A stretch of DNA of 47,900 nucleotides, taken from contig CAMKMD010000028.1 in NCBI GenBank assembly GCA_946413815.1, positions 1 through 47,900 on the forward strand. Direction: 5' to 3'. Shown here in pieces: positions 8,470 through 17,920 of the stretch; the first letter of the stretch is position 1, and every line of letters starts with the position of its first letter. The notes beneath the pieces are model-generated. The model saw only the letters and a list, made by a program, of their open reading frames with translations. It was not told where the DNA came from and ran no database searches. The DNA comes from an uncultured Ruminococcus sp. Its GTDB lineage: Bacteria > Bacillota > Clostridia > Oscillospirales > Ruminococcaceae. Both the position numbers and the translations under genes were made by a program.

Positions 8470-9348
8470 TTACGGCATTTCCACAGCCGCCTGTATATCC
8501 GCGGCTATCTGTCTTTTCAGTTCCTCCGTGGAGCTGAATTTCCTCTCCGGGCGTATGAACCGGAGAAGTCTGACCTCCGGGGCGCTGCCGTAGAGGTCGC
8601 CCGAGAAGCCATGTATGTATGTCTCCGCAAGAGGGGCTCCTCCGTAATGTACGGTGGGCTTGACCCCTATATTCGTCATTGAGCGGTATTCTCTCCCGCC
8701 TGTTACTGTAACTGAAGCGTACACTCCGAAAGCGGGTACGAGCTGCCCGGGTTCGTATACCTGATTTATGGTGGGGAATCCTATGGTGCGTCCAAGCTGT
8801 GCCCCGTGAGTAACTGTGCGGCGTATCATATACGCTGCTCCGAGAAGTGCGTTTGCTTCCTCAGTACTGCCTGAAAGCAGCAGCCGGCGTATCTCCGTGG
8901 ATGAGACTCTTTTTCCGTCAAGGCATACATCCTCAACGGTCTCAACGCGGAACCCGAAGCGTCTTCCGAAGGTCGCAAGCTCCTCCGCCCCGCAGGAAGC
9001 GCCTCTTCCGAAGCGGAAATCCCTGCCGCAGCATACAAAGGCTGCGTTCAGTTCTCCGGCAAGTATGTCACGGGCGAAATCCTCCCCCTCCATGCCGCAG
9101 ACCTCAGCGAACTCCGGCGAGGGTATCTTCTCCATGCCGCAGTGTTCACGGAGTATATGCTCCTTCTCTGTGCTGCTGTAGATATATCCCTCCGCACCCT
9201 TGAAAGCCGTGCTCTCGGGCGGGAAGGTGAATGCACATGGCATCAGCCCGTTTTCTTTCTGTCCGGCAGCAGTCCTGAGCACCTCACGGTGTCCGAGATG
9301 GACTCCGTCAAAGATACCAAGGGCGGCCGCTGTCTTCGGCATATCCAT
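8470..9348 (-). CDS. ribF: Bifunctional riboflavin kinase / FAD synthetase
   Basis: Makes FMN and then FAD from riboflavin. The 292-residue product has the nucleotidyltransferase signature GIFDGVHLGH near its start, SSTEIRRLL at the end of the first domain, and a flavokinase domain with GRTIGFPTIN in the C-terminal half. The ATG at 9348 follows GAGGAG, ten bases after truB. A longer frame to 9459 overlaps truB by 100 bases and has no ribosome site. The N-terminus is short, with only about ten residues before the GIFDG motif where most RibF proteins have nearer twenty. It is the last gene of the rimP-nusA-infB operon, a common place for ribF. Confidence 0.93.
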   Translation of the reverse strand: MDMPKTAAALGIFDGVHLGHREVLRTAAGQKENGLMPCAFTFPPESTAFKGAEGYIYSSTEKEHILREHCGMEKIPSPEFAEVCGMEGEDFARDILAGELNAAFVCCGRDFRFGRGASCGAEELATFGRRFGFRVETVEDVCLDGKRVSSTEIRRLLLSGSTEEANALLGAAYMIRRTVTHGAQLGRTIGFPTINQVYEPGQLVPAFGVYASVTVTGGREYRSMTNIGVKPTVHYGGAPLAETYIHGFSGDLYGSAPEVRLLRFIRPERKFSSTEELKRQIAADIQAAVEMP

Positions 9349-9358
9349 AGCAGTCTCC

Positions 9359-10267
9359 TCAGGTAAGATTTTTCCAGACACGCAGCTCGCCGTTCTCAAA
9401 GTCGGCTCTTGCAGTGCCGATGAAGCCGCCGTCAAAGCCGTAAACGGCATACTCAGCAACGCCTTCCTTTATGTCCCTTACCCTTGATGTATCGAGCTTC
9501 ACTCCGCTGCGGTACATACGTGTCTGCGCTTCGCCGAGTCTTATAGCCGGCAGCTTTTCAAACACACGGGATATGGGAAATATCAGCTCTCCGAGCCTGT
9601 CCTCGTCACGGGCCTGCTGTATCTGCTCAAAGGTGAAGCAGTCATCAAGGGTGAAACCGCCGGAGCTCGTCCTCACAAGGGAGGTCATGATGCCTCCGCA
9701 GCCGAGGGTCTCTCCCAGGTCATTTATAATAGTACGGATGTATGTGCCCTTTCCGCAGGCTATCTCCAGTACGCCTTCACGCTTCTCCTCGTCGTACTCT
9801 GTGAGCGTCAGGGAGAATACCTCTATCTCACGGGCCTCACGCTCCACCTCCATGCCCTTGCGGGCAAGGTCGTAGAGACGCTGTCCGTTGACCTGTACAG
9901 CCGAGTACATGGGCGGCAGCTGCATGATGGTGCCGGTGAACTCCGGCAGACGTGCGAGTATATCCTCACGGCTCACCGGCTTATCCGATGTCGTCCTCAC
10001 CTCTCCGGTGATGTCCTGTGTATCGGTCGTAAGTCCGAGACGGAATCCCGCCCTGTAGCTCTTGGTGGTGTCCGGCATTATGTCGCAGGCCTTTGTCGCC
10101 GTGCCGACGAATACCGGAAGCACTCCCGTCGCCATAGGGTCAAGCGTACCGCCGTGCCCGAGGCGCTTCATGCGGAGAATGCCCCTGAGCTTTGCGACTA
10201 CGTCGAAGGAGGTGAAGTCCTGCGGCTTGTTCACGCAGAGAACGCCCGAGAATGCTTTTTCGTTCAT
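9359..10267 (-). CDS. truB: tRNA pseudouridine(55) synthase TruB
   Basis: Converts U55 of the T-loop of tRNAs to pseudouridine. The 302-residue protein has the TruB signature GHGGTLDPMATGVLP with the catalytic aspartate D43, plus YRAGFRLGLTTDTQD and the C-terminal PUA-like region. Its length is normal. The start overlaps the nrnA stop by four bases (ATGA), and ribF follows ten bases later, so the genes are coupled within the translation operon. Confidence 0.95.
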   Translation of the reverse strand: MNEKAFSGVLCVNKPQDFTSFDVVAKLRGILRMKRLGHGGTLDPMATGVLPVFVGTATKACDIMPDTTKSYRAGFRLGLTTDTQDITGEVRTTSDKPVSREDILARLPEFTGTIMQLPPMYSAVQVNGQRLYDLARKGMEVEREAREIEVFSLTLTEYDEEKREGVLEIACGKGTYIRTIINDLGETLGCGGIMTSLVRTSSGGFTLDDCFTFEQIQQARDEDRLGELIFPISRVFEKLPAIRLGEAQTRMYRSGVKLDTSRVRDIKEGVAEYAVYGFDGGFIGTARADFENGELRVWKNLT

Positions 10268-11217
10268 TCTTCCAGCGCCTTTCTCACAGCATCTGTAAGG
10301 TAAGCCTTTATGGAATCAAGGTCGCCCGAAGCCGTGCAGCCGGCAGCCTTCGCATGGCCGCCGCCGCCGAGAGTCTGGCATATCTTTGATACATTCACGT
10401 CGTTCGCGGAACGGAAGGAGCATTTGAATACCCCGTCCTCACGCTCACGCAGAAGTATGCCCACCTCAGCTGTCTCAAGCTGTATGGTTATCGGTGCAAA
10501 GCCCTCGAGCTCGTCGATAGAAACGCCCATGGACTTCATCATATCCTGTGTCACGGCTACGATGACGAGCCTGCCGTCGAGGTATTCCTCCATCATGGAA
10601 GAAAGCTCTGCCTCAAGGCGTATCCTGCCTCTTGACTTGATATCGAACATGGCACGGTTGATGCGTGCGAAATCGATATCGTAGCTGCGCATCATCTCTG
10701 CGGCTATCTCATGAGCCTCCGGAGTGGTGCAGCTGTACTTGAAGCAGCCGGAATCCGTGGCGATGCCGGTATACAGACACATCGCACAGTGAGTCGTTAT
10801 CTCCACGCCCATGTGCTTTGCGAGCTGGTATATGACCTCGCAGGCTGCCGTGGCCTTTGCGTTGAGCAGTGTGCGCTCCGCATAGCCCTTGTTCGATTCG
10901 TGGTGGTCGATGCAGAGCTGTACACGATCTCCGTATATCTCCTCGTATCTGCCCATGAGCTGGATATCAGCTATATCTACAGCGATAATACTCTGAGGCT
11001 CAAAGTCCTCCTCAGTATAGTCTTCTGTAAGAAAGGCATATCTTGCGCCGAAGCTGTCGTGGCATACCACGCGGCTCCTTACGCCGATCTCCGAAAGTAT
11101 ATCATGAAGTCCCAGTCCTGCGCCTATACAGTCACCATCGGGGTTGCGGTGAGTTATGATAACGGCGTCCCTGCAGCTTCTGAGAAACTGTTCAGCCTCG
11201 CTGAATCCGATAAGCAT
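10264..11217 (-). CDS. nrnA: DHH/DHHA1 phosphoesterase, NrnA-like
   Basis: Probable oligoribonuclease (nanoRNase) and 3'-phosphoadenosine-5'-phosphate phosphatase. The ATG at 11217 follows AAAGGAGGGG with a five-base gap. The 317-residue product shows THRNPDGDCIGAGLGL near the start, AVDIADI, the metal-binding CIDHHES, and the DHHA1 motif GGGGHAKAAGC near the end. It sits between rbfA and truB, the usual position in Bacillota. The family is certain; whether it acts on nanoRNA, pAp or cyclic dinucleotide products is inferred from its relatives. Confidence 0.9.
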   Translation of the reverse strand: MLIGFSEAEQFLRSCRDAVIITHRNPDGDCIGAGLGLHDILSEIGVRSRVVCHDSFGARYAFLTEDYTEEDFEPQSIIAVDIADIQLMGRYEEIYGDRVQLCIDHHESNKGYAERTLLNAKATAACEVIYQLAKHMGVEITTHCAMCLYTGIATDSGCFKYSCTTPEAHEIAAEMMRSYDIDFARINRAMFDIKSRGRIRLEAELSSMMEEYLDGRLVIVAVTQDMMKSMGVSIDELEGFAPITIQLETAEVGILLREREDGVFKCSFRSANDVNVSKICQTLGGGGHAKAAGCTASGDLDSIKAYLTDAVRKALEE

Positions 11218-11243
11218 TGCAGCCCCTCCTTTCATTGATGCTT

Positions 11244-11585
11244 TCAGCCAAGAAGATCGTTGAGCTTCTTGCTGATCTCTGCGCTGCGCTCTGTTGAAGC
11301 GTCAGCGATGAATGTGAGTTCAGGAGACTTCCGCATATCAAGTCTGCGGAAGAGTTCTCTCCTGATGAAGCCGGAAGCGCTCTTCAGTCCGATGACGGAT
11401 TCCTTGGTGCGCTCCATACCCTCAAGGCTCGATACGTAAACCTTGCAGCTTGACATATCCCCCGAGAGATCGGCTCTTATGATGGTGAGCATCTTGTCTA
11501 TCCTGGGATCCTTCAGTTCCCTGAATATGGCCGTCAGCTCACGTCTTATATCCTCTGCCATACGGCTGTTCTTGAAATTCGGCAT
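11244..11585 (-). CDS. rbfA: Ribosome-binding factor A
   Basis: Assists late maturation of the 30S subunit. The 113-residue KH-like protein carries typical RbfA segments: an N-terminal RMAEDIRRELTAIFRELKDPRI and a central GDMSSCKVYVSSLEG, ending in the SAEISKKLNDLL helix. It lies about 40 bases after infB and before nrnA. A weak AAAGGA site precedes the ATG at 11585. Confidence 0.93.
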   Translation of the reverse strand: MPNFKNSRMAEDIRRELTAIFRELKDPRIDKMLTIIRADLSGDMSSCKVYVSSLEGMERTKESVIGLKSASGFIRRELFRRLDMRKSPELTFIADASTERSAEISKKLNDLLG

Positions 11586-11626
11586 ATTATCCTTTCCGGA
11601 CGCATTCTGTCCAAACGGGCACCGGA

Positions 11627-14449
11627 TCAGTCCTCACGGTACTCCTCAACTGTATACGCCTCGAATACGTCGCCTTCCTTTACGTCGGAGAACTTCTCAA
11701 GGCTGATACCGCACTCAAAGCTCTCGGCAACCTCCTTGGCATCGTCCTTGAAACGCTTGAGTCCGGAGATCTTGTCGTCTGCGATGATGATACCGTCACG
11801 TACAACACGGATCTGGCAGCCTCTTACGATCTTGCCGCTGCGGACGTAGCAGCCTGCTACCATGCCCACATTGGAGATCTTGTATACCTGACGAACCTCT
11901 GCACGGCCAAGCTCCACATCACGGTACTTGGGTGCGAGCATACCCTTCATAGCGGTGGATATCTCCTCGATAGCATCGTAGATGATACGGTAGAGACGGA
12001 TATCAACGCCGTCACGGGCAGCGCTCTCGGCAGCTACGGGATCGGGTCTTACGTTGAAGCCTACGATGATAGCGTTGGATGCGTTGGCGAGCATAACGTC
12101 GCTCTCCTTTACCGCACCTACAGCGCCGTGGATTACTCTTACTCTTACCTCGTTGTTGGAGAGCTTCTCGAGGGACTGCTTTACAGCCTCAACGGAGCCC
12201 TGTACGTCAGCCTTGACGATAACGGGAAGCTCCTTGATCTCGCCCTCTGCGATCTGGCTGAAGAGGTTGTCAAGAGTAACCTTGCGGTACTGGTTGAACT
12301 GCTCCTGCTTCTGCTCATGCTTTCTCTGCTCAACGAGCTCACGGGCAAGTCTCTCGTCCTCAACTGCATTGAAGATATCGCCTGCACTCGGAACCTCTGC
12401 AAGACCTGTGATCTCAACAGGCACTGACGGGCCGGCAGCCTTTACTGTGCGTCCCTTGTCGTTGGTCATTACACGTACACGGCCGACTGCTGTGCCTGCG
12501 ATGAGCACATCGCCCTGCTTCAGAGTACCGTTCTGTACGAGAAGTGTTGCGATAGGACCTCTGCCCTTGTCGAGACGAGCCTCGATAACTGTACCCTTTG
12601 CAAGTCTGTCGGGGTTTGCCTTGAGCTCCTGTACCTCGGCAACGAGGAGGATGTTCTCAAGAAGGTCATCGATACCCATACCTGTCTTAGCGGATACAGG
12701 AACGCAGATAACATCTCCGCCCCAGTCCTCGCATACAAGATCGTACTTGGTGAGCTCCTCCTTGATCCTGTCAGGGTTAGCACCCTCCTTATCCATCTTG
12801 TTGATGGCAACGATGATCTGTACGCCTGCGGACTTCGCATGGTTGATGGACTCAACTGTCTGCGGCATGATACCGTCATCAGCAGCAACAACGAGGATAG
12901 CGATATCAGTGATATTCGCACCTCTTGCACGCATGGAGGTGAAGGCCTCATGTCCGGGAGTATCAAGGAAGGTGATGTCCTGTCCGTTGATATTTACCTG
13001 ATAAGCACCGATGTGCTGTGTGATACCGCCGGCCTCGCCTGCTGCAACGTGTGCGTTTCTGATACGGTCGAGTATGGAAGTCTTACCGTGGTCAACGTGT
13101 CCCATTACTACGACTACAGGGCAGCGGGGCTGGAGGTTTGTATCGTCATCGTCGCTGTCATCGATGAGACGCTCCTCGATGGTAACGATGATCTCCTTCT
13201 CAACCTTTGCACCCAGCTCCTCAGCTACGAGTGAAGCGGTATCGAAGTCTATCTCCTGATTTATGGATGCCATAACGCCGAGTCCCATGAGCTTCTTGAT
13301 GACCTCAGTGGCTGTGACCTTCAGACGTGTGGCAAGCTCTCCTACTGTGATGGAATCAGGGATCATAACCTTGAGCTGCTGCTTTCTCGCACGCTCAAGC
13401 TCAAGTCTCTTGAGCTTCTCAGCCTCGCTCTCCTTGCGGGAGAACTGCTGACGTGTCCTCTGCTGTGACTTCTGGTTGATCTTCTGCTTCTTGGAGGAGT
13501 AGTTGTCGTTCTTGTGCTTGTTTGCAGGAGCGATCTGCTCATAGCGCTCGTTGTACTTGTCGAGGTCAACATAGCTTCCTCTTGTATCAACTGTGCGGCG
13601 CTGACCTGAGGTCTGAGCGGTCTCGGAGCTTACAGCTGCGGTGAACTTTGTGCGCTCGCCTCTGTCCTGAGCCTTGGCCTGCTCCTTCTTCTTGTCCTTC
13701 TTCTTGTCCTGCTGCTTATCGGACTTGGGAGCCTCCTTTGCGGGCTCTGCCTTGGGGGCTTCCTTTACAGGCTCTGCCTTGGGAGCCTCCTTTACAGGCT
13801 CTGCCTTGGGAGCCTCCTTAACAGGCTCTGCCTTGGGTGCTTCCTTTACAGGCTCTGCCTTGGGTGCTTCCTTTACAGGCTCTGCCTTGGGAGCTTCCTT
13901 AACGGGCTCTGCCTTGGGGGCTTCCTTTACAGGCTCTGCCTTGGGGGCCTCCTTTACGGGCTCTGCCTTGGGTGCAGTCTTCACCGGCTCCGGCTTCTTC
14001 TCCTCTGCACGGCGTGCAGGCTGCTCCTTCTTCTTGTTAGATTCCTGAACAGCAGGCTTGCTCTCCTGCTTTCTGGGCTGTGCGGGACGCTCCTCCTTCT
14101 TAGGAGCCTCCTGCTTCTTATCCTCTGTCTTCTTCTCGGCAGGCTTCTTTTCAGCGGGTTTCTTTTCAGCCGGCGTCTTGTCTGCCGGTTTCTTAACCGC
14201 GCTCTTCTTCTCCTCTGCCTGCTTCTTTCTCTCAGGTGCGGGATCGTCCTTTGATGCGAAATACTCATCGAAGGAGGATACCTCATGGAGCTTTGAAAAA
14301 TGCTCCAGCACCAGATTCATCTCGTCCTCGGAAAGGCCCGTGGACGCCTTCTTTTTGTTATCGCCCTTTCCGGCGAAGTAATCAATGATATCCTGTGAAG
14401 AAATACTGAGATCCTTCGCAGCATCGCTTAATTTGACCTTTTTTGTCAT
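11627..14449 (-). CDS. infB: Translation initiation factor IF-2
   Basis: Delivers initiator tRNA to the 30S subunit using GTP. The 940-residue product starts [20 protein letters not shown] (an IF2_N-type domain). It then has a long charged, Pro/Ala/Lys-rich linker (about 75-300), a second IF2_N domain ([12 protein letters not shown]), the G domain with GHVDHGKT near 450, DTPGHEAF and NKMDKE, and the C-terminal IF2 domains. The linker holds nine near-exact nine-residue repeats (see the repeat entry). The ATG at 14449 has GGAGGT 11 bases upstream. A frame 30 codons longer is unlikely because this start matches the family N-terminus. Confidence 0.95.
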   Translation of the reverse strand: MTKKVKLSDAAKDLSISSQDIIDYFAGKGDNKKKASTGLSEDEMNLVLEHFSKLHEVSSFDEYFASKDDPAPERKKQAEEKKSAVKKPADKTPAEKKPAEKKPAEKKTEDKKQEAPKKEERPAQPRKQESKPAVQESNKKKEQPARRAEEKKPEPVKTAPKAEPVKEAPKAEPVKEAPKAEPVKEAPKAEPVKEAPKAEPVKEAPKAEPVKEAPKAEPVKEAPKAEPVKEAPKAEPAKEAPKSDKQQDKKKDKKKEQAKAQDRGERTKFTAAVSSETAQTSGQRRTVDTRGSYVDLDKYNERYEQIAPANKHKNDNYSSKKQKINQKSQQRTRQQFSRKESEAEKLKRLELERARKQQLKVMIPDSITVGELATRLKVTATEVIKKLMGLGVMASINQEIDFDTASLVAEELGAKVEKEIIVTIEERLIDDSDDDDTNLQPRCPVVVVMGHVDHGKTSILDRIRNAHVAAGEAGGITQHIGAYQVNINGQDITFLDTPGHEAFTSMRARGANITDIAILVVAADDGIMPQTVESINHAKSAGVQIIVAINKMDKEGANPDRIKEELTKYDLVCEDWGGDVICVPVSAKTGMGIDDLLENILLVAEVQELKANPDRLAKGTVIEARLDKGRGPIATLLVQNGTLKQGDVLIAGTAVGRVRVMTNDKGRTVKAAGPSVPVEITGLAEVPSAGDIFNAVEDERLARELVEQRKHEQKQEQFNQYRKVTLDNLFSQIAEGEIKELPVIVKADVQGSVEAVKQSLEKLSNNEVRVRVIHGAVGAVKESDVMLANASNAIIVGFNVRPDPVAAESAARDGVDIRLYRIIYDAIEEISTAMKGMLAPKYRDVELGRAEVRQVYKISNVGMVAGCYVRSGKIVRGCQIRVVRDGIIIADDKISGLKRFKDDAKEVAESFECGISLEKFSDVKEGDVFEAYTVEEYRED
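13732..13985 (-). repeat. Nine 27-base tandem repeats inside infB
   Basis: The unit GGCTCTGCCTTGG recurs at 13743, 13770, 13797, 13824, 13851, 13878, 13905, 13932 and 13959, exactly 27 bases apart. The encoded unit is EAPKAEPVK. Copies differ mainly at third positions (for example GGGGGCTTC against GGAGCCTCC), so the protein repeat is conserved more strictly than the DNA. It lies in the disordered linker between the IF2_N domains. Confidence 0.95.
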
Positions 14450-14569
14450 AGGCGTATGATACCTCCGTTTCAGAATGTACTGACCCTCCGGAGCCTTCCG
14501 GAGCGCCTGCATGTTTTTGCTGTTGCTGTATGTGAACACGGCGTACCGTGATACTTCAGGTATTTATAT

Positions 14570-14887
14570 TCAGCTGATGATCCTGCTGAACCCTCCTGCA
14601 AAGCCCTTGTCGCAGACAGCTATGACCGCCGTCTCCTTGCCGCAGAGTGTTCCTGTCTCGGCCTTTGTGAGCTCCGTCCTCAGAACGGGTATCCCTGCCT
14701 TCGAGCAGAGGAATTCCGCCTCCTTGACGGTCTTATCCGAGGCATCCGCTGCTACGAGCAGACAGAAGGCTCTTCCTGCCCTTACCTCCTCGCTCGCACT
14801 GTCAAAGCCCTTGACGGCCTTGCGCGCTTTGAGGCACATGGTGAGCAGGTCGGCAGTTTTACGCTTCTTCGGCGTTTCTGAGTTCAT
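14570..14887 (-). CDS. ylxQ: L7Ae/L30e-family RNA-binding protein YlxQ
   Basis: Small 105-residue protein of the L7Ae/L30e fold, probably binding kink-turn RNA near the ribosome. The family pattern is visible: TMCLKARKAVKGFDSASEEVRAGRAFCLLVAADASDKTVKE followed by a loop GIPVLRTELTKAETGTLCGKE and AVIAVCDKGFAGG. It overlaps ylxR by 29 bases. The 120 bases between it and infB hold two short hairpins and no gene. Confidence 0.88.
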   Translation of the reverse strand: MNSETPKKRKTADLLTMCLKARKAVKGFDSASEEVRAGRAFCLLVAADASDKTVKEAEFLCSKAGIPVLRTELTKAETGTLCGKETAVIAVCDKGFAGGFSRIIS

Positions 14888-15137
14888 CTGCCATCACCTC
14901 ATAAACACTTTCATCTATCCTGCATGAGAAGGCTCTCTCGAACCGCCTTGCCTTGCGCGCCTTGTCGTAGCACTCGGTACTGCGGCATATATATGCGCCT
15001 CTGCCGTTTTTCTTTCCTGTGAGGTCAAGGCTTATCTCGCCCTCCGGAGACTTAACGACACGGATGAGTTCCTTCTTAGGCTTCATCTCGCTGCATCCGA
15101 GACACTGTCTCATGGGGATCTTTCTGGGCTTCATCAT
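14859..15137 (-). CDS. ylxR: YlxR-family nucleic-acid-binding protein (DUF448)
   Basis: The 92-residue protein has the DUF448 pattern: RQCLGCSEMKPKKELIRVVKSPEG, then DLTGKKNGRGAYICRSTECYDKARKARRFERAF. The clustered Cys and basic residues fit RNA or DNA binding. In Bacillus relatives it has been tied to nucleoid and transcription control, but its exact role is open. It overlaps nusA by four bases (ATGA) and ylxQ by 29, within the nusA operon as usual. Confidence 0.92.
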   Translation of the reverse strand: MMKPRKIPMRQCLGCSEMKPKKELIRVVKSPEGEISLDLTGKKNGRGAYICRSTECYDKARKARRFERAFSCRIDESVYEVMADELRNAEEA

Positions 15138-16384
15138 TCTTTCTCAGCTGCTGTCTCTTCAGCGGGAGCCTCAGTCTCTGTGGGAGCCTCTGACTCCTCA
15201 GGGGCAGTCTCCTCAGCAGGAGCCTCAGCAGTTTCAGCTGTCTCTGTTACAGCCTCCTCTGTCTCCTCATCAGCCGGTGCAGCCTCAAATACGGGAGCTA
15301 CAAAATCCGGGCTCAGCTCGGGAGCTTCTTCACCTGTAACGCTGTCGAACTGGGGCTTGATGTCGATCTTGAAGCCTGTCAGCTTGGCTGCAAGCTTGGC
15401 GTTCTGGCCCTTGTTGCCGATAGCGAGTGAGAGCTGATTGTTGGGTACTACTACTGTGCAGCTCTTCTCCTCCATGGAGGTGATGACTGTCTTGAGCACC
15501 TCTGCGGGAGCAAGTGCACTTGCGATGAACTCCTCAGGCACCTCGCTCCAGTTGATGATATCGACCTTCTCGCCGTTCAGCTCGTTGACTACTGCGCTGA
15601 TACGTGATCTCTTCGGACCGATGCAGGCTCCTACAGGGTCTACCTCCTTGTCCTTTGACCATACTGCCATCTTTGTACGTGAGCCGGCCTCACGGGAGAT
15701 GGACTTGATCTCCACGATGCCTTCGTATATCTCGGGCACCTCAAGCTCGAAGAGTCTCTTTACGAGATCCTTATGTGTACGTGAGATCTTTACGATGGGC
15801 TTCTTGGTCTTGCCCACAATGCCTGTGATGTATACCTTGATCTTCTTGCCCACAGTGAGCTCCTCGCCTGCGATCTGCTCATTGCGGAAGAGGTAGAGCT
15901 CTGTGCCCTCATACTCTACTGTAGCAGCTCTGCCGGGATCGATCTGGCTTACCTCTACTGTGATGCAGTCATGCTCCTTTGATTCGAACTTGTTCAGCAT
16001 CTGCTCACGGTTGATCTCCCTGAGGTCTCCCTTGATGGACTGCTTTGCGGAGAGAGCAGCCATTCTGCCGAGCTTGGATATATCCAGTTCCTTGAGCATG
16101 GTGCCGCCTACGAGAGCGTTGGGGTCGATGGTCCTTGCGGTATCGATATTGATCTCGTTCTCGTCGATAGGCTCGTCATCAATGATGTCCTGAACGATGT
16201 ACATAGCGAACTTCTTTGTTGCGGGGTCTATCTCCACGCGGATCCTGTCCTCGCTGTGGGGGTAGGCTCTTCTTGCCGCCTTGAGCATGGCGGACTTTAC
16301 CTTCTCGATCAGAAGTGCGGTATCAACGTCGTTCTCGTCTCCGAGAGCCTTGAGGGCCTCGAAGAAATTCATTTCTTTTGCCAT
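15134..16384 (-). CDS. nusA: Transcription termination/antitermination factor NusA
   Basis: Binds RNA polymerase and nascent RNA, and influences pausing and termination. The 416-residue product has the N-terminal polymerase-binding domain (NFFEALKALGDEN...), an S1 domain (about 135-205), and two KH domains containing DPVGACIGPKRSRI and LAIGNKGQNAKLAAKLTGFKIDI. It then adds a highly acidic Glu/Thr/Ala-rich tail of about 65 residues, absent from B. subtilis NusA (about 370 residues). Start at 16384 with GGAGG upstream; an ATG four codons later is possible. Confidence 0.95.
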   Translation of the reverse strand: MAKEMNFFEALKALGDENDVDTALLIEKVKSAMLKAARRAYPHSEDRIRVEIDPATKKFAMYIVQDIIDDEPIDENEINIDTARTIDPNALVGGTMLKELDISKLGRMAALSAKQSIKGDLREINREQMLNKFESKEHDCITVEVSQIDPGRAATVEYEGTELYLFRNEQIAGEELTVGKKIKVYITGIVGKTKKPIVKISRTHKDLVKRLFELEVPEIYEGIVEIKSISREAGSRTKMAVWSKDKEVDPVGACIGPKRSRISAVVNELNGEKVDIINWSEVPEEFIASALAPAEVLKTVITSMEEKSCTVVVPNNQLSLAIGNKGQNAKLAAKLTGFKIDIKPQFDSVTGEEAPELSPDFVAPVFEAAPADEETEEAVTETAETAEAPAEETAPEESEAPTETEAPAEETAAEKE

Positions 16385-16414
16385 TGCAGTTAATTCCTCC
16401 AGTATATTTTTATT

Positions 16415-16891
16415 TTATTCAAAGTCAAACCAAAGCTTCACAAAGGCGATGTCTGCCAGGGGGAGTTTCTTCTCCTCGCCGTCTTCGCCCTTTACCGTGA
16501 GTTCATTGCGGTCAGCCGCAAGGAGAGTTGCTCTTATCTCCTTCTCTCCGTCAACGCTCCTTATGAAGCGTATCCTTACCTCGTCGCCGATGCAGACCTC
16601 AAAATGCTCTTCACGCAGCAGCTCGCGCTCAAGACCGGCCGAGCCGACCTCCAGCATATAGCTCTGCGCTATGGGATCCGCCTCATCGAGCACCTCATTG
16701 ATCGGCGCCGTTGCTCTCTCGCAGTCATCGATGGTGATGCCCTCGTCCTGATCAATGAAGATCCTCAGGTACCACATTGCTCCCTCCTTGACGTAGCAGA
16801 CGTCCCAGAGAAAGTAGCCCAGCTCGTCGGTAACGGGCTTTACCAGGTCGTATACCTTCTGCTCCGTACCGCCGAATTTCTTCAGCTTCAT
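16415..16891 (-). CDS. rimP: Ribosome maturation factor RimP
   Basis: Needed for 30S subunit assembly. The 158-residue protein has the family segments VYDLVKPVTDELGYFLWDV, LRIFIDQDEGITIDDCE and YMLEVGSAGLERELLREEHFE. The ATG at 16891 follows AAGGAG with a seven-base gap; a frame 37 codons longer would run through the leader hairpin and is rejected. It is the first gene of the nine-gene operon that ends with ribF. Confidence 0.94.
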   Translation of the reverse strand: MKLKKFGGTEQKVYDLVKPVTDELGYFLWDVCYVKEGAMWYLRIFIDQDEGITIDDCERATAPINEVLDEADPIAQSYMLEVGSAGLERELLREEHFEVCIGDEVRIRFIRSVDGEKEIRATLLAADRNELTVKGEDGEEKKLPLADIAFVKLWFDFE

Positions 16892-16961
16892 ACGCACTCT
16901 CCTTCCGCTGTCCTGCAGCTTTATAATGTCAATAGTCCGGGATTTTTCCCGATTCAAAACG

Positions 16962-16985
16962 AAAGACCGGAAGCTTCCGGTCTTT
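16962..16985. other. Perfect 24-base palindrome in the rimP leader
   Basis: AAAGACCGGAAG is followed directly by its reverse complement. On the minus strand it lies about 15 bases after the predicted transcription start and is followed by TCTTTCGTTTT. It could be a weak attenuator, a 5'-end stabilising hairpin or a processing site of the rimP-nusA-infB mRNA. Confidence 0.7.
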
Positions 16986-17007
16986 AGTCTAACTATCATC
17001 ATATAGT

Positions 17008-17036
17008 ATTATATCACACTATATTTGAAAAATCAA
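17008..17036 (-). promoter_or_regulatory. Promoter of the rimP-nusA-infB-ribF operon
   Basis: On the minus strand TTGATT (17031-17036) and TATAAT (17008-17013) are 17 bases apart. Transcription would begin near 17001, leaving a leader of about 110 bases with the 24-base palindrome. Confidence 0.8.
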
Positions 17037-17213
17037 GGGGTAAGCGGGATTTTTTTACGTTTTTTCCGGCTTTTCGCTCCCGGCCCGTGCAGTCCGCATC
17101 CTTCATTTCCCGCATAGCCACCGCAGTTATCCGGCGAATATGGAATAATTGTTAATACTTCACTAAAGGAAAATCTTAAAATTGTTTAAATCACCTATAT
17201 TTTAAAAACGGTA
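17037..17213. other. Spacer between divergent rimP and rsmD promoters
   Basis: Together with the two leaders this makes a stretch of about 460 bases without a gene (16892-17350). Apart from the two promoters and the rimP leader palindrome I see no gene, RNA or long repeat; the middle is T-rich near 17048-17075 and A/T-rich after 17140. Confidence 0.6.
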
Positions 17214-17242
17214 TAGACAAGATTGCGGAAATACTGTATAAT
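17214..17242 (+). promoter_or_regulatory. Promoter of the rsmD-coaD operon
   Basis: TAGACA (17214-17219) and TATAAT (17237-17242) are 17 bases apart on the plus strand, giving a leader of about 100 bases before rsmD. Confidence 0.75.
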
Positions 17243-17350
17243 GATAAATGTAATATTATCGCTGTGCGTAATAGAAAATCCGGCTTCCGTATGCCGTAAA
17301 TGCGGAGATCCGTGGGACAGTTCGTCCCTTATACGGCATCGGAGCATATA

Positions 17351-17920
17351 ATGAGAGTTATTACAGGGATCGCAAGAGGCCGTAAACTCATTGCCCCCGA
17401 GGGGCTTGATGTAAGGCCTACCGCCGACAAGGTCAAGGAGGGAATATTCTCGGCTGTACAGTTCGAGCTTGAAGGAGCAGTGGTGCTCGACCTCTTCGCC
17501 GGCAGCGGTCAGATGGGCATCGAGGCGCTCAGCAGAGGCGCTCAGAGAGCTGTGTTCGTTGACAGCTCTTCAAAGTCGATAAAGTGTGTGAACGAGAATC
17601 TCCGCAACACTGAGCTGATGCGTCAGGCGGAGGTCATCACCCGCGACAGTTACGATTACATAAAGCTTACCTCTGCGGTCTTCGATATCATAATACTCGA
17701 TCCGCCTTACAGGATGGGACACATAGCAAAGCTGCTCCCGCTGGCAGCAGCAAAGCTCCGCGAGGGCGGAACCATAATATGCGAATACGAGAAGGAGGCA
17801 GGAGAGCCGGAGGCTCCCGAGGGCACCGTACTCAGGAAGATCTACAAATACGGCAAGATCAACTGTGCGCTGTTCGTAAAGCCTGTCCCCGATGACGGAG
17901 AGGAAAGCGAGGAGCAGTGA
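17351..17920 (+). CDS. rsmD: 16S rRNA (guanine(966)-N2)-methyltransferase RsmD
   Basis: Methylates G966 of 16S rRNA using S-adenosylmethionine. The 189-residue product has the family opening MRVITGIARGRKL, then RPTADKVKEGIFSAV, the SAM-binding VLDLFAGSGQMGIEALSRG, and the catalytic DPPY at 117-120. An open frame 17 codons longer is rejected because MRVI matches the family start. coaD overlaps its stop codon (ATGA), the classical rsmD-coaD pair of Bacillota. Confidence 0.94.
   Translation: MRVITGIARGRKLIAPEGLDVRPTADKVKEGIFSAVQFELEGAVVLDLFAGSGQMGIEALSRGAQRAVFVDSSSKSIKCVNENLRNTELMRQAEVITRDSYDYIKLTSAVFDIIILDPPYRMGHIAKLLPLAAAKLREGGTIICEYEKEAGEPEAPEGTVLRKIYKYGKINCALFVKPVPDDGEESEEQ

Noticed and set aside
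13732..13985. CRISPR-like regular repeat
   Set aside because: Units are 27 bases with no spacers between them and encode a continuous protein repeat.
13674..14048. Long repetitive plus-strand open frame opposite infB
   Set aside because: It is the mirror of the 27-base repeats in the IF-2 linker; infB is certain.
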